64,000 nucleotides of DNA from an uncultured Pelagibacteraceae bacterium (GTDB taxonomy: Bacteria; Pseudomonadota; Alphaproteobacteria; Pelagibacterales; Pelagibacteraceae), in the NCBI GenBank assembly GCA_902634935.1, contig CACPMF010000005.1:18596-82595 (forward strand), written 5' to 3'. The position numbers were made by a program, and so were the translations under genes. Positions 19,706 through 30,925 of this stretch are shown here, in pieces. Each line of letters begins with the position of its first letter. Positions within the stretch are counted from its first letter, which is position 1. Below the pieces are notes generated by a model. It had not been told where the DNA came from and searched no databases. It saw nothing but the letters and a program-made list of their open reading frames with translations.

Positions 19706-22700
19706 TTACTCAATTATTAAATTTTCCTTGATTTTAAGCGAATTTAGCTGCTCGAAGTCAATTTTTCTTTTATCTTTTAAACCAAAAACAAGTTTATTTT
19801 GCTTATCCTGTATTTCAAATTTAATTGTTGTCTTGCCCTCTTTCTTTTTAAGATGTTTAATTTTTTCCAATTCTGATAAATCATTAAAATTAAGTTTTAA
19901 TAAATCAAATGGCTTGCTAATTACTTCTTTTAAAGTAATAATTTTTTTAACGTTAATTTTTTTTTGTATTTTTTTCTCATCAACATAATTTTTCATTAAA
20001 GTCAGCATTAGAGAATTTCCCTCTTTTAAAACTTCGCGATTAATTTCAAAAATGTCTGAAAAAACAAATAATTCAAAAACACTATGTAAGTCTGAAAATT
20101 TAATTATTGCATAAGATGTTCCTTTTTGTGTTTTTTTTTCTTGAGTTTTTAAGACTGTGCAAGCAATATTAGAGCTCAATAAATTTTCATCGTTTTGAAA
20201 ATTATCATAACTTACAATATTGTATTGATCGAATATAGATTCGTACTGATTTAATGGATGATCAGAAATATAAAAACCCAATGTTTCAAACTCTTTTGTA
20301 AGTCTGATATCAATATTCCAGTCTGCAGTATCTTCTAGAATGTTTTCTTCATTACTTAGTTTATCATCAAATAAATCAAATTGGTTAGCTTGTTTATTTT
20401 CAAAATTGTTTTTTGACTTTAATATAATATTTGGAATAGAATTATATATTGATTGTCTATTATTATTTAAATTATCAAATGCACCAGCTCTAACTAAACC
20501 CTCTAGTTGAAGTTTATTTATATCCTTTGGATCAACTCTTTTTACAAATTCAGATATGTTTTTATACTCTCCATTGTTTTGTCTTTCTTTAACTATATTT
20601 GAAATTGCTTCATAACCAACATTTTTTATAGCGCCAAGTGCATAAAAAAACTGTTTACCGTTTGATGTAAAATCTACAAAACATTTATTTATATCTGGTC
20701 TAATAATTTCAATATTTAGTCTTTTAAGTTCTTCATAAAATTCACTCAATTTTTTTTGATTAGATAGTTCCATTGACATTGATGCTGCAAAGAAGTCATG
20801 AGGATAATATGTTTTTAAATATGCAGTTTGATAGGCTATTACTGCATATGCTGCTGCGTGGCTTTTATTAAATCCATACTCAGCAAAAGGTTCTATTTTA
20901 AGAAAAATGCCTGCTGCAATGTCTTTACTAATACCATTTTTGAATGCTCCCTCAACAAATCTTTGTTTTTGTTTTTCAAGCTCTGCTCTTTTCTTTTTTC
21001 CCATTGCTCTTCTTAAAATATCTGCTTCACCAGCTGTAAAACCAGATAATGTTTGTGCAATTTGCATGACCTGTTCTTGATAAATTATTACTCCATAGGT
21101 TGGCTTTAAAATTTCTTCTAATTTTGGATGAAGATAATCAGGTTCTTTAAGTCCATGTTTGCAATCATTATAGATTGGTATATTGCTCATTGGCCCAGGT
21201 CTATATAGAGCAACTAAAGCAATAATATCTTCTAATCTATTAGGTTTCATATGCACTAAAGCATCTTTCATTCCGGAGCTTTCAAGTTGAAATAATCCGA
21301 CTGTTTTTCCACTAGATAATAAATCATATACTTTTTGATCCTCGTAATTAATTTTATCTATTCTAAAATTAGGATCTTTTTCATTTACTAGTTTTTGTGT
21401 TTTATCTATTACAGTTAAAGTTTTTAAACCTAAAAAATCAAATTTTACCAATCCAGCATTTTCGGCAGAATACATGTCAAATTGAGTCGAAGGTAATAAT
21501 AGGTCTGATCCAGAGTCTTTGTAAAGTGGTGTAGTTTCAGTTAATTTTTTATCTGCTATAACAACTCCCGCTGCATGCGTTGCGACGTTTCTATTAAGGC
21601 CTTCTAATTTTAATGATAATTCTATAAGCCTATTAACTCTCTTATCATCCTGTATTAATTTTTGAAGTCTAGGCTCAACATTTATGCATTCTTGTAAATT
21701 TGATGGTCTTGAGGGATCAAATGGAATCATTTTACAAATACCATCTATAAAACCATAGGGTAATCCTAATACCCTACCAACGTCTCTGATAACCATCCTA
21801 GCTTTTAATTTACCAAAAGTAATTATATGAGCTACACTGTTAGAATATTTTGTTGTTAGATATTCAAAGACTAAATCCCTTTTTTCCTCGCAAAAATCTA
21901 TATCAAAATCTGGCATTGAAATTCTATCTGGGTTTAAAAATCTCTCAAAAATCAAGTTAAATTTAATTGGATCAATATCTGTAATTGAAAGACACCATGC
22001 AACTAAAGAACCTGCTCCAGACCCTCTTCCTGGTCCAACTGGAATATTATTATTTTTTGCCCACTTAATATAATCAGAAACTATTAAAAAATAACCAGAG
22101 TAATTCATTTTGGTTATAATGCTAATTTCATGATCTAATCTTATTTTATATTTTTTATAATCATCATTAGTATTTAATTTGTTTTCATTTACGTTGAAAA
22201 TTTTTTCGAATTTTTCTTTAAGACCATTTAAAGATTCATTTATGAGAGCTTGGTTTGCATCAATGTCATTATCTGAAATATTTGGCAAAATTGGCTTTGA
22301 TGGTAATGGTCTATAATTGCATCTATAAGGAAGACTAAAATTATTTTCAAGTGCCTCTGGAAGATCTTTGAACAATTCTATCATTTCATCAGAACTTTTT
22401 AAGTAATGATTATTAGAAAGCCTATTTCTATTACCATCATTGACATATGTTTTTTGTCCAATACACATTAAAGCGTCATGAGCTTCATGCATTGATTTAT
22501 CAATGTAGAAAACTTCGTTAGAGGCAATGATTGGTAAATTCAAATTTTTAGATTGATCTAAATTATAACTTTCAAATTGTTTTTCATTAGCATCATTGTG
22601 TCTTTGTATTTCTATATAAAAATTGTCAGCAAAGTTTTCTGAAAAAGTTTTATAAATACTACTCAATTCCTCTAACAACCCTTTGTTAAAAAGATTTCCT

Positions 22701-23116
22701 GATAATGAGTTAATTGATCCTGAGAGGATGATAATACCTTCTTTAAAATGTATTAAATCTTCAAATTTACAATGTGGATCATTTAAAGAGTCATTTTCTA
22801 GATAAGATTTAGAAGATAATTCGATTATGTTTTTATAGCCAATATAATTTTTAGCTATTAAAGGAATTAATCCATAATAATCTTTATATTTAAAGTTAAT
22901 TTGAGTACCTATTATTGGCTGGGTACCAACAGACGCTATACTCTCAGAAAATTCTAGGGCTCCACATAAATTTGCTGTGTCAGATATTCCTAAGGATTGT
23001 ACTTTGTTTGATTTACAATACTCTTTAAGCAGATCTATTTTAGCGGCACCCTCACAAATAGAATATTGTGTATGTATTTTGAAATGATTAAATGTTTTGC
23101 TAATCGACTCTTGCAT
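19706..23116 (-). CDS. dnaE: DNA polymerase III subunit alpha
   Basis: PHP N-terminus (FNHFKIHTQYSICEGAAKI), VGPGRGSGAGSLVAWCL, MPDFDIDFCEEKRD, ATHAAGVVIA, YRPGPMSNIP, YGFNKSHAAAYAVIAYQTAYLK. Confidence 0.97.
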   Translation of the reverse strand: MQESISKTFNHFKIHTQYSICEGAAKIDLLKEYCKSNKVQSLGISDTANLCGALEFSESIASVGTQPIIGTQINFKYKDYYGLIPLIAKNYIGYKNIIELSSKSYLENDSLNDPHCKFEDLIHFKEGIIILSGSINSLSGNLFNKGLLEELSSIYKTFSENFADNFYIEIQRHNDANEKQFESYNLDQSKNLNLPIIASNEVFYIDKSMHEAHDALMCIGQKTYVNDGNRNRLSNNHYLKSSDEMIELFKDLPEALENNFSLPYRCNYRPLPSKPILPNISDNDIDANQALINESLNGLKEKFEKIFNVNENKLNTNDDYKKYKIRLDHEISIITKMNYSGYFLIVSDYIKWAKNNNIPVGPGRGSGAGSLVAWCLSITDIDPIKFNLIFERFLNPDRISMPDFDIDFCEEKRDLVFEYLTTKYSNSVAHIITFGKLKARMVIRDVGRVLGLPYGFIDGICKMIPFDPSRPSNLQECINVEPRLQKLIQDDKRVNRLIELSLKLEGLNRNVATHAAGVVIADKKLTETTPLYKDSGSDLLLPSTQFDMYSAENAGLVKFDFLGLKTLTVIDKTQKLVNEKDPNFRIDKINYEDQKVYDLLSSGKTVGLFQLESSGMKDALVHMKPNRLEDIIALVALYRPGPMSNIPIYNDCKHGLKEPDYLHPKLEEILKPTYGVIIYQEQVMQIAQTLSGFTAGEADILRRAMGKKKRAELEKQKQRFVEGAFKNGISKDIAAGIFLKIEPFAEYGFNKSHAAAYAVIAYQTAYLKTYYPHDFFAASMSMELSNQKKLSEFYEELKRLNIEIIRPDINKCFVDFTSNGKQFFYALGAIKNVGYEAISNIVKERQNNGEYKNISEFVKRVDPKDINKLQLEGLVRAGAFDNLNNNRQSIYNSIPNIILKSKNNFENKQANQFDLFDDKLSNEENILEDTADWNIDIRLTKEFETLGFYISDHPLNQYESIFDQYNIVSYDNFQNDENLLSSNIACTVLKTQEKKTQKGTSYAIIKFSDLHSVFELFVFSDIFEINREVLKEGNSLMLTLMKNYVDEKKIQKKINVKKIITLKEVISKPFDLLKLNFNDLSELEKIKHLKKKEGKTTIKFEIQDKQNKLVFGLKDKRKIDFEQLNSLKIKENLIIE

Positions 23117-23786
23117 TGGTAAGTTTTATCTTACCATTTATCATTTGCAATTTACAATCGGCCATATTTGCAAAATATCTATTATGAGTTGCAAAAATTA
23201 TAACTCGATTTTTATTTTTTAAGTTGAATAAAATTTTAAATATTTGTTTAGCATTATCAAAATCTAAGCTTCCCGTTGGTTCATCTGCTAATATTATCTC
23301 TGGTTCATTTATTAATGCTCTAGATATGGCAACTCTCTGAATCTCTCCACCTGATAACTCTGATGGATAATGATTTAACCTTGAGGTTAAATTAACTTTT
23401 TTACTAATTTTTTTAGCCTCCTCAATCGAGTTTTTTTTATCATTAGTTAATAATAATTTTGGTAAATAAATATTTTCTAGAGCAGTAAAATCATTTAACA
23501 GGTTTTTATCCTGATAAATTATCCCAATTTTTGCAGATCTAATTTTATCATTTTCTACTTTTTTCTGAAAATTTATTTTTTTACTTAAAATTTCAATCGA
23601 TCCAGAGTTTGGCTTATCTACTAAAGACAACAAATTTAAAAGTGTTGATTTACCCGAACCAGATGGTCCAACTAAAGAATAAATTTTACCTTTTTCAAAA
23701 GTAAAACTAATATCATTTAAAACTTTTATATTGGTGTGTGAGAAATATTTTTTTTCAATATTTTTTAATACAATTGATTTACTCAT
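23100..23786 (-). CDS. lolD: Lipoprotein-releasing ABC transporter ATP-binding protein
   Basis: GPSGSGKSTLLNLL Walker A, LSGGEIQRVAISRAL signature, ILADEPTGSLD Walker B; adjacent to LolC/E-family permease. Confidence 0.92.
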   Translation of the reverse strand: MSKSIVLKNIEKKYFSHTNIKVLNDISFTFEKGKIYSLVGPSGSGKSTLLNLLSLVDKPNSGSIEILSKKINFQKKVENDKIRSAKIGIIYQDKNLLNDFTALENIYLPKLLLTNDKKNSIEEAKKISKKVNLTSRLNHYPSELSGGEIQRVAISRALINEPEIILADEPTGSLDFDNAKQIFKILFNLKNKNRVIIFATHNRYFANMADCKLQMINGKIKLTNARVD

Positions 23787-25008
23787 ATTTTAAAGTTTTG
23801 ACTGCATCTAATTTAGCTGCCTGTGTGGCAGGAAAAATTGATACAATAACTGTTGAGATAATTGAGCAAAAAGAAATTAAAATAATAGATTGAGGATCAA
23901 TTTCAGATGGCATTTTACTTAAAAAATAAATTTCTTCTGGAAATAAAGTGATATTAAAAATTTCGCTAATAAAATTTCGGATATTTTCTATATAAATCGA
24001 GAATAGAGTACCAATCATAACACCAAAGACTGTAGCAGAAGTGCCAATTATAAAACCAATCATGAAAAATATTTTTTTTATTGAAGAATTTTGAACTCCT
24101 ATAGATTTTAATATACCAATATCTCTTGTTTTATTTTTAACTAAAATTGTTAAGCCAGATATAATATTGAATGCCGCTACGATAATTATTAGTGATAAAA
24201 TAATGAACATCACATTCCTTTCAACTTTTAAAGCAGAAAATAACGAAGAATTCAAATCAGCCCAAGTATAAACATATTCTTCACTGTATATATTTGATAA
24301 TTTATTTTTTAGGCTATCTGCTTCATGAGGGTTTTTAAAATAAAATTCTAGAAATCTTTGATTTTCATTTTTATCAAACAAGTTTTCTAAAGTTTTTAGA
24401 TTTATATATGCAACATTTTCATTATAATCGGATAAACCACTATCAAATATTGAGGTAATCTTAAATATTTCCTGTTTAGGAAGATTTCCAACCAAAGTTT
24501 GTACACCCACTGGTGACATAATTGTTATTTTGTCACCTATATCTAAATTAAAATTAATACTTAGATCTTTTCCGATTGATATTTCATTTTCATTTAATGT
24601 TTTTAATCCAAAAAAATTTTTATTTTGCAAAACATTGAGTTTGGTAAAATCTTGGGATAAAAAACCTTTTAATAAAACGCCTTTGGTTGAGTTTTTATTA
24701 ATTATAACAGCCTCACCATCGTTACTTAAAATTATGTTATCTACTTCCTCAGAAATATTTTTGGTTGTTTCAAAATCAATATTTAACTTTTTATCGTAAG
24801 ATTTAACAACTGCATGTGCATTGAAACCAACTATTTTGTTGATTAATTCGGTTCTAAATCCATTCATCACGGACATAACTATAATTAAAACTGCCACACC
24901 TAGCGTGATGCCTATAAATGAAAAAATTGAAATTAAATTTAAAAAACTATCTTTTTTCCTGCTTTTAAGAAATCTAAAGATTATCTCTTTTTCTAACTTA
25001 TTTATCAA
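23779..25008 (-). CDS. Lipoprotein-releasing ABC transporter permease (LolC/LolE family)
   Basis: RFLKSRKKDSFLNLISIFSFIGITLGVAVLIIVMSVMNGFRTELINKI (LolC/E N-terminus); VKNKTRDIGILKSIGVQNSSI. Confidence 0.92.
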   Translation of the reverse strand: MINKLEKEIIFRFLKSRKKDSFLNLISIFSFIGITLGVAVLIIVMSVMNGFRTELINKIVGFNAHAVVKSYDKKLNIDFETTKNISEEVDNIILSNDGEAVIINKNSTKGVLLKGFLSQDFTKLNVLQNKNFFGLKTLNENEISIGKDLSINFNLDIGDKITIMSPVGVQTLVGNLPKQEIFKITSIFDSGLSDYNENVAYINLKTLENLFDKNENQRFLEFYFKNPHEADSLKNKLSNIYSEEYVYTWADLNSSLFSALKVERNVMFIILSLIIIVAAFNIISGLTILVKNKTRDIGILKSIGVQNSSIKKIFFMIGFIIGTSATVFGVMIGTLFSIYIENIRNFISEIFNITLFPEEIYFLSKMPSEIDPQSIILISFCSIISTVIVSIFPATQAAKLDAVKTLKYE

Positions 25009-26333
25009 TTTGATTTTGCTTTTTTAATTTGAGTAATTATTTCTTCAATTTTCAAATTTTGTGTTTCTTTTCCAACTTCTTTGAATTCAAAAGTATCTCC
25101 TTCTGATTTTTTTCCCAATATCAATTGAAATGGGATTCCAATTAAATTAAATTTTTTTATCTTTGCTGAAATATTTTCTTCGGTATCATCGATAATGGTA
25201 TCAATGTTATTTTTATTCAAATCTTTTAAAATTTTATTTGATTTTTCTAAATTAGAATCATTATTTTTATTTATCATTGGTAATATTGCACAGTCATAAG
25301 GAGCTACTGAAATTGGCCATTTCATGATTTCGTTTTTATCATCATATTTTGCCTCAATTATGGCGCCTACTAATCTTGATACACCTATTCCATAAGATCC
25401 CATTTTAACGAATTCCTTTTTTCCATTAAAATCAACTGCTGCATTCATTGGTTTAGAATATTTATCTCCAAAGTAAAATATGTGCCCCACTTCAATCCCT
25501 TTAGTATTAATTCTTTGGTTTTCCGAAACTTTTTTTTCAAACTCCTCTTTATCAAATTTTTCATCTGTTACTGCATAAAATTTTTCATACTCTTCTCTTA
25601 ATGAATTTAATGAATTTTTTTCAATGTTAGCAATTTCACTATCAACTTCAAAAATTCTTTTATCTGTGTAAATTTTACTCTCACCTGTTTCAGCTAATAT
25701 AATAAATTCATGTGATAAATTTCCTCCAATAGGTCCAGTGTCTGCTGCCATTGGTATAGCTGATAAGTTCAATCTTTTAAACGTTCTTAGATAAGAAAGA
25801 AAAAATTTATTGTAAGAAAAAAATGCATCATCATCTGTCAAATCAAATGAGTAAGCATCTTTCATATAAAACTCTCTACATCTCATGATTCCAAATCTTG
25901 GACGCAATTCGTCTCTAAATTTCCATTGAATATGGTAGAGTAACTGTGGAAGTGATTTATATGATTTAATACTAGATCTAAAAATTTCAGTAACTAGCTC
26001 CTCATTTGTAGGTCCGTAAAGCATTTCTCTGTTTTGACGATCTTTTATACGTAACATTTCTTCACCATAATCATCGTAACGACCACTTTCCTTCCAGATT
26101 TCTGATGATTGAATTGTTGGCATTAATATTTCTTGGACGCCAACTCTATCTTGTTCTTCTCTTACAATTTGTTCAATTTTTTTCATCACTTTAAAGCCTA
26201 ATGGTAACCATGAGTAAATTCCAGCAGAGGACTGTTTGATCATTCCTACTCTTAACATTAATTGATGAGATTTTATTTTAGCCTCTGTGGGATTATTTTT
26301 AAGAATTGGAATAAATGATTTTGAAAAATACAT
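25005..26333 (-). CDS. proS: Prolyl-tRNA synthetase (short form without editing insertion)
   Basis: KIKSHQLMLRVGMIKQSSAGIYSWLPLGFKVMKKIEQIVREE, REMLYGPTNEELVTEI, RPRFGIMRCREFYMKDAYSFD; 442 aa. Confidence 0.95.
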   Translation of the reverse strand: MYFSKSFIPILKNNPTEAKIKSHQLMLRVGMIKQSSAGIYSWLPLGFKVMKKIEQIVREEQDRVGVQEILMPTIQSSEIWKESGRYDDYGEEMLRIKDRQNREMLYGPTNEELVTEIFRSSIKSYKSLPQLLYHIQWKFRDELRPRFGIMRCREFYMKDAYSFDLTDDDAFFSYNKFFLSYLRTFKRLNLSAIPMAADTGPIGGNLSHEFIILAETGESKIYTDKRIFEVDSEIANIEKNSLNSLREEYEKFYAVTDEKFDKEEFEKKVSENQRINTKGIEVGHIFYFGDKYSKPMNAAVDFNGKKEFVKMGSYGIGVSRLVGAIIEAKYDDKNEIMKWPISVAPYDCAILPMINKNNDSNLEKSNKILKDLNKNNIDTIIDDTEENISAKIKKFNLIGIPFQLILGKKSEGDTFEFKEVGKETQNLKIEEIITQIKKAKSN

Positions 26334-26578
26334 TAGTTGATAAAGTTTCTTAAATTAAAATATTCATATTTTACTAATAAATAAATGATTATAAATATAA
26401 TTGATGTAATCAAAGTAGAATAACCAATTTTTTTTAAAATTTTAGGATTTTCGGGAGCTCCTGGATCAACACCTTCTATATTTTCTTTTTTTTCCCTATT
26501 TACATCAATTGGCAGTATTGCGAAAAATATAATCCACCATAGACAAACAAAAACTACTAATGATCCTGTAATACTCAA
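26333..26578 (-). CDS. DUF1467-family small membrane protein
   Basis: LVVFVCLWWIIFFAILPIDVNREKKENIEGVDPGAPENPKILKK with a second TM; next to proS/rnj as in other alphaproteobacteria. Confidence 0.8.
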   Translation of the reverse strand: MSITGSLVVFVCLWWIIFFAILPIDVNREKKENIEGVDPGAPENPKILKKIGYSTLITSIIFIIIYLLVKYEYFNLRNFIN

Positions 26579-28237
26579 CTATATCCTCACTAAATTTATA
26601 TTTGTGAGGGGCCTTTTGCCAGTTTTTTCTTTTGTATATTTTCTACAAGTTGATTTTAAAGCCTCAATAAGATTTGTTTCCTGTTTTTTATTATTCATTG
26701 AAAATGTTTTTGTAGTTTTTTCAATTTCTTCCTCAAGACCGTGTTGAAATTCTTCTTTTTCATAGATAGGTAAACCTTTGAAAGTTAATAAAGGCCTATT
26801 ATGAATATTTCCCTTCGGAGTAATCAAAATTGTTGCCTCAACAAAACCATTTGCTGATAAATTTTTTCTTTCTTTTATTGATTGTGCGTCTTCTTCAACA
26901 CTAATATTACCATCAACATACAACTTTCCACTCGGGGCTTTATCACAAACTTCTGGTTTTTCTCCTGGATATAGTCTTACAATATCTCCGTTTTCTACTT
27001 TAACAGGATAAGGAACTTGCATTTCTTTTGCAAAGTTTATGTGTTCTATCATGTGTCGATGTTCGCCGTGCACTGGAATTACAGACTTAGGTTTAATCCA
27101 ATTATACATATCTTTTAAATCTTCTCTATTTGGGTGACCTGATACGTGTATAAATTCACTATCCTCAGAAATAACTTCAATACCCTCTTTAACTAATTGA
27201 TTATGCAGTTTATATAATTTTTTTTCATTACCAGGAATTATCTTTGATGAAAAAATAACTGCATCACCCCTCTCTATAAATACGTCGGGATGAATATAAT
27301 TAGCTATTCTAGTCATGGCACCCATAGGCTCTCCTTGACTGCCTGTGCATAAGTAAACAATTTTTTCTCTTGATATATTTTTTACATCTCTAGAGTCTAG
27401 GGGTTCAATTACGGTATTTAAATATCCACATTGTCTTGCAGCTTTATAGATTCTATGCATTGATCTTCCAACTAAAGCAATTTGTCTTCCAGTCTTTTCT
27501 GCACAATAAAATGCACTCTCCATTCTTGCTACATTTGAAGCGAACGAAGTAATAATAATTCGCTTATCAAGTCTTTCCATTACTTTCAGCATATTTTTTC
27601 TTACATCTAATTCTGAGCCTGCTCTTCCAGCGCTAAATACATTTGTTGAGTCACAAATCATTGCAAGAACACCTTCTTTGCCGATCTCTTTTAATCTATT
27701 AGAGTTTATATTTTCACCAATCAGTGGGTCAGGATCACATTTCCAGTCGCCTGTATGAAGTATATTTCCTACAGGTGTTTCTATTTTTAGACCGTTTGGC
27801 TCAAGAATTGAATGAGTTAAGGTTACAAACTCAATCTTAAATGGAGTAAGATTTAATGTACTGTTTAATTGAACAATTTTTAAATATTCTGAAATGTCTA
27901 TTTTTTTCTCTTTAAATTTTTCATTAATTAGAACCGATGTAAATGGTGTTGCAAAAATTTTACATTTTAATTTTGGCCAAATGTGCGCTATGGCCCCTAT
28001 GTGATCTTCGTGTGCATGAGTCAAAACTATCCCGAGTAAATCATCTCTTTTATCAACTATGAAACCAGGGTCGGGGTATATTAAATCTACGCCAGGTACA
28101 GTATCATCTGCAAATGTAACACCTATATCAACAATTATCCATTTTTGATTATCAGCTTTACCATAAGCAAATAGGTTCATATTCATGCCGATCTCTCCAG
28201 ATCCACCTAAAGGACAAAAAATTAATTCTTCTTTCAT
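26579..28237 (-). CDS. rnj: Ribonuclease J (metallo-beta-lactamase/beta-CASP)
   Basis: PLGGSGEIGMNMNL, LTHAHEDHIGAI, HTGDWKCDPDPL, CDSTNVFSAGRAGSE, YLCTGSQGEPMGAM, IPVHGEHRHM. Confidence 0.94.
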   Translation of the reverse strand: MKEELIFCPLGGSGEIGMNMNLFAYGKADNQKWIIVDIGVTFADDTVPGVDLIYPDPGFIVDKRDDLLGIVLTHAHEDHIGAIAHIWPKLKCKIFATPFTSVLINEKFKEKKIDISEYLKIVQLNSTLNLTPFKIEFVTLTHSILEPNGLKIETPVGNILHTGDWKCDPDPLIGENINSNRLKEIGKEGVLAMICDSTNVFSAGRAGSELDVRKNMLKVMERLDKRIIITSFASNVARMESAFYCAEKTGRQIALVGRSMHRIYKAARQCGYLNTVIEPLDSRDVKNISREKIVYLCTGSQGEPMGAMTRIANYIHPDVFIERGDAVIFSSKIIPGNEKKLYKLHNQLVKEGIEVISEDSEFIHVSGHPNREDLKDMYNWIKPKSVIPVHGEHRHMIEHINFAKEMQVPYPVKVENGDIVRLYPGEKPEVCDKAPSGKLYVDGNISVEEDAQSIKERKNLSANGFVEATILITPKGNIHNRPLLTFKGLPIYEKEEFQHGLEEEIEKTTKTFSMNNKKQETNLIEALKSTCRKYTKEKTGKRPLTNINLVRI

Positions 28238-28242
28238 TTTAA

Positions 28243-28989
28243 TTACTTAATTAAATCTGATGCTTTCAATACACCATTTATCGTTAAATCTTTGTCTAGT
28301 TTAACTTTTCTATTTATTGAATTTTTGAATAAGTGAGACAAACCACCAGTTAAAACAATCATAAATTTTTTTCGAGTTTGTTTAATAATCAATTTAATTA
28401 TATTGTCAATTAAACCGTTATAACCAAGATAAAAACCAGAATTAATTGCAGAAGTTGTATTTTTTCCTATAACATTTTTAATTTTTTTTAAATTTATTTT
28501 AGGAATTAAGGAGGCTTTGTAAGTTAGATTATCAAGCGACAATTGAACACCTGGAGCAATAACGCCTCCAATATAATTTTTATTAATTACTATATCAAAA
28601 GTTGTTGCTGTTCCAAAATCTATAATAATAAAATTTTTATTAGGTTCTAAAACTGATATTGCATTTGCAAGTCTATCAGACCCTACTTGATTTTTTTTTA
28701 CTTTAATTTTAATTAATTTTTCAATTTTAAGTTTTTTTAATTCATAACATTTTTTATTAGTAATTTTTTCAAAATATTTTTTTATTTTTATAAATTTATT
28801 TGGAACCACTGAACAAAATAAAATTTTATCTATACCTTTTAAATATTTTTTCAAGAAACTAAAATGTAAGCTTAATTTATTCAGATTTAATAAAATTGGA
28901 TTAATCCTCTTTTTCAAGATTAATTTTTTATAATTACTATATAAAGAAATCTTTATATCTGTGTTACCAATATCGCCTACTAAAATCAT
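28243..28989 (-). CDS. coaX: Type III pantothenate kinase
   Basis: MILVGDIGNTDIKISLY, NQVGSDRLANAI, IIDFGTATTFDIV, GGVIAPGVQLSLDNL, VLTGGL. Confidence 0.92.
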   Translation of the reverse strand: MILVGDIGNTDIKISLYSNYKKLILKKRINPILLNLNKLSLHFSFLKKYLKGIDKILFCSVVPNKFIKIKKYFEKITNKKCYELKKLKIEKLIKIKVKKNQVGSDRLANAISVLEPNKNFIIIDFGTATTFDIVINKNYIGGVIAPGVQLSLDNLTYKASLIPKINLKKIKNVIGKNTTSAINSGFYLGYNGLIDNIIKLIIKQTRKKFMIVLTGGLSHLFKNSINRKVKLDKDLTINGVLKASDLIK

Positions 28990-29510
28990 TATATTAAATT
29001 TTCAATTTTTTTCTCAAAGTTTGTTTTCAACTCTTTTATTAATTCAAATTTTTTAATTTTTTTTTTACTATATTTATTTAGATATGATGTACAATAATTT
29101 GGTATAATCGGACTATTATTTAAATTAATCCCAATTCCAATGATTATGTACTTCATATTATTTTTAAAAATTGTTTCCTGGAGTATTCCACAAATTTTTG
29201 ATTGATTTATCAGTATATCATTTGGAAGTTTAATATTTATCTTTTCATTAATATGTTTTTTAATAACTTTTTTAACTACGTTTAAATTTATTTTAGTTAT
29301 ATTTTTTATAGACAAGTTTTTTTTTATAGGAAAAAATATAGATAAAAAAATATTTCCATATTTTGATATCCACTTATTTGTCCGCTGGCCTCTTCCTTTA
29401 TATTGTCTTTCTGAGGTGACTAATCCAAATTTTATATTCTGATTAATTAATCTTATCGCTGTAGAATTTGTGCTTTTAACTTTTTTAAAAGGGAATATTT
29501 TCAATTTCAT
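28989..29510 (-). CDS. birA: Biotin-[acetyl-CoA-carboxylase] ligase (BirA catalytic domain)
   Basis: VTSERQYKGRGQRTNKWISKYGNIFLSIFFP, KLPNDILINQSKICGILQE, IIGIGINLNN; no HTH domain. Confidence 0.9.
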   Translation of the reverse strand: MKLKIFPFKKVKSTNSTAIRLINQNIKFGLVTSERQYKGRGQRTNKWISKYGNIFLSIFFPIKKNLSIKNITKINLNVVKKVIKKHINEKINIKLPNDILINQSKICGILQETIFKNNMKYIIIGIGINLNNSPIIPNYCTSYLNKYSKKKIKKFELIKELKTNFEKKIENLI

Positions 29511-30925
29511 TAAATAATATTTATTTTTGAAACTATCTCAGTTAAACCGCTGGGATAAATAAAATATGCTAAAATAAATATAGTTGATACAGCCAATGTT
29601 AACTTTAATCCAAGATGATGGTCTGTTTCAAATTTTTCTTTTTCTTTATCAAAATATATAATTTTTATAATTCTTAGGTAATAAAAAGCAGCTATAACAG
29701 TAGATAGTAATCCCACAATCGCCAAAAAATACATTTTTTGCTCAATTACAGCCATAAATACATAAAATTTTGCAAAAAAACCTGCAAGTGGAGGTATGCC
29801 TGCGAGTGAAAATAATATTATAAGTAATGAAAATGATAACAATGGGTGATTTTTGGAAAGACCAGATAAATCCTCAATGCTTTCATAATACTCATTATTT
29901 CTTCGCAGCATGAACATGCAGCTAAAGAAAGCTAAATTCATAACTAGGTAAATTGCAATATAGCTTATAGATCCTTGTATTCCCTGATTTGTTCCAGCAG
30001 CTAAACCAGTTAAAGCATATCCCATATGCCCTATTGAGCTGTAAGCTATAAGTCGTTTTAGATTTTTTTGACCTATTGCAGCAACAGCTCCAAAAATCAT
30101 AGATGCAATAGATAAAAATATAATAATCATTTGCCATTGATCGTTCATTTCAGCAAATGGGACATACAAAAATCTTATAAAAACCGATAAGGCTGCAATT
30201 TTTGGCAGTACCGCAAAAAATGTTGTTACTGAAGTTGGGGATCCTTGATAAACATCTGGAGCCCACATGTGAAATGGAACTGCTGAGATTTTAAATGCTA
30301 ATCCAACTAATATAAAAACAATACCAAAAGTAATTCCATATTGGCCTGCATTTGAATTTTCTAAAATAATATTAAAATTTGTAGATCCTGAAAAACCATA
30401 TATTAATGAACAACCATAGAGTAACAAACCTGATGACAGGGCGCTTAGTACAAAATATTTAAGACCAGACTCTGTAGATAAAAGATTTTCTCTATTAAAA
30501 GATGCAAGTACATATAGTGCTAAAGATTGTAATTCAAGACCCATGTAAAATACAATTAAATCGTTTGAACTGATCATTACCATCATTCCTAAAATAGAAC
30601 TTAATATTAAAATTGGATATTCCATTTTGCTAATATTGTTTATTTCAATATATTTTGAGGAAGTAAGCATCACAAAAATCCCAGACCCAATGGTCAATAA
30701 TTTCATGAATGTTGCCAAACTATCAACTTTGTAACTATTGTTAAAAATTGATAAATCTGAAACTTGGTAAAGATTTAATAATAAGGCAAATATTATAATC
30801 AAACTGAAAGTTGTTAAATTATATATTAATTTTGAACTATTATTTTTAAAAACCCCAAATAGAAGTAAGAACATTATTATTAGTGATAAAAATATTTCAG
30901 GTAAGATTATTTCTAAATTTTCCAT
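29510..30925 (-). CDS. nuoN: NADH-quinone oxidoreductase subunit N
   Basis: Multi-TM protein with FSLLIILFSLAGIPPLAGFFAKFYVF and KNLKRLIAYSSIGHMGY; last gene of the nuo operon. Confidence 0.95.
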   Translation of the reverse strand: MENLEIILPEIFLSLIIMFLLLFGVFKNNSSKLIYNLTTFSLIIIFALLLNLYQVSDLSIFNNSYKVDSLATFMKLLTIGSGIFVMLTSSKYIEINNISKMEYPILILSSILGMMVMISSNDLIVFYMGLELQSLALYVLASFNRENLLSTESGLKYFVLSALSSGLLLYGCSLIYGFSGSTNFNIILENSNAGQYGITFGIVFILVGLAFKISAVPFHMWAPDVYQGSPTSVTTFFAVLPKIAALSVFIRFLYVPFAEMNDQWQMIIIFLSIASMIFGAVAAIGQKNLKRLIAYSSIGHMGYALTGLAAGTNQGIQGSISYIAIYLVMNLAFFSCMFMLRRNNEYYESIEDLSGLSKNHPLLSFSLLIILFSLAGIPPLAGFFAKFYVFMAVIEQKMYFLAIVGLLSTVIAAFYYLRIIKIIYFDKEKEKFETDHHLGLKLTLAVSTIFILAYFIYPSGLTEIVSKINII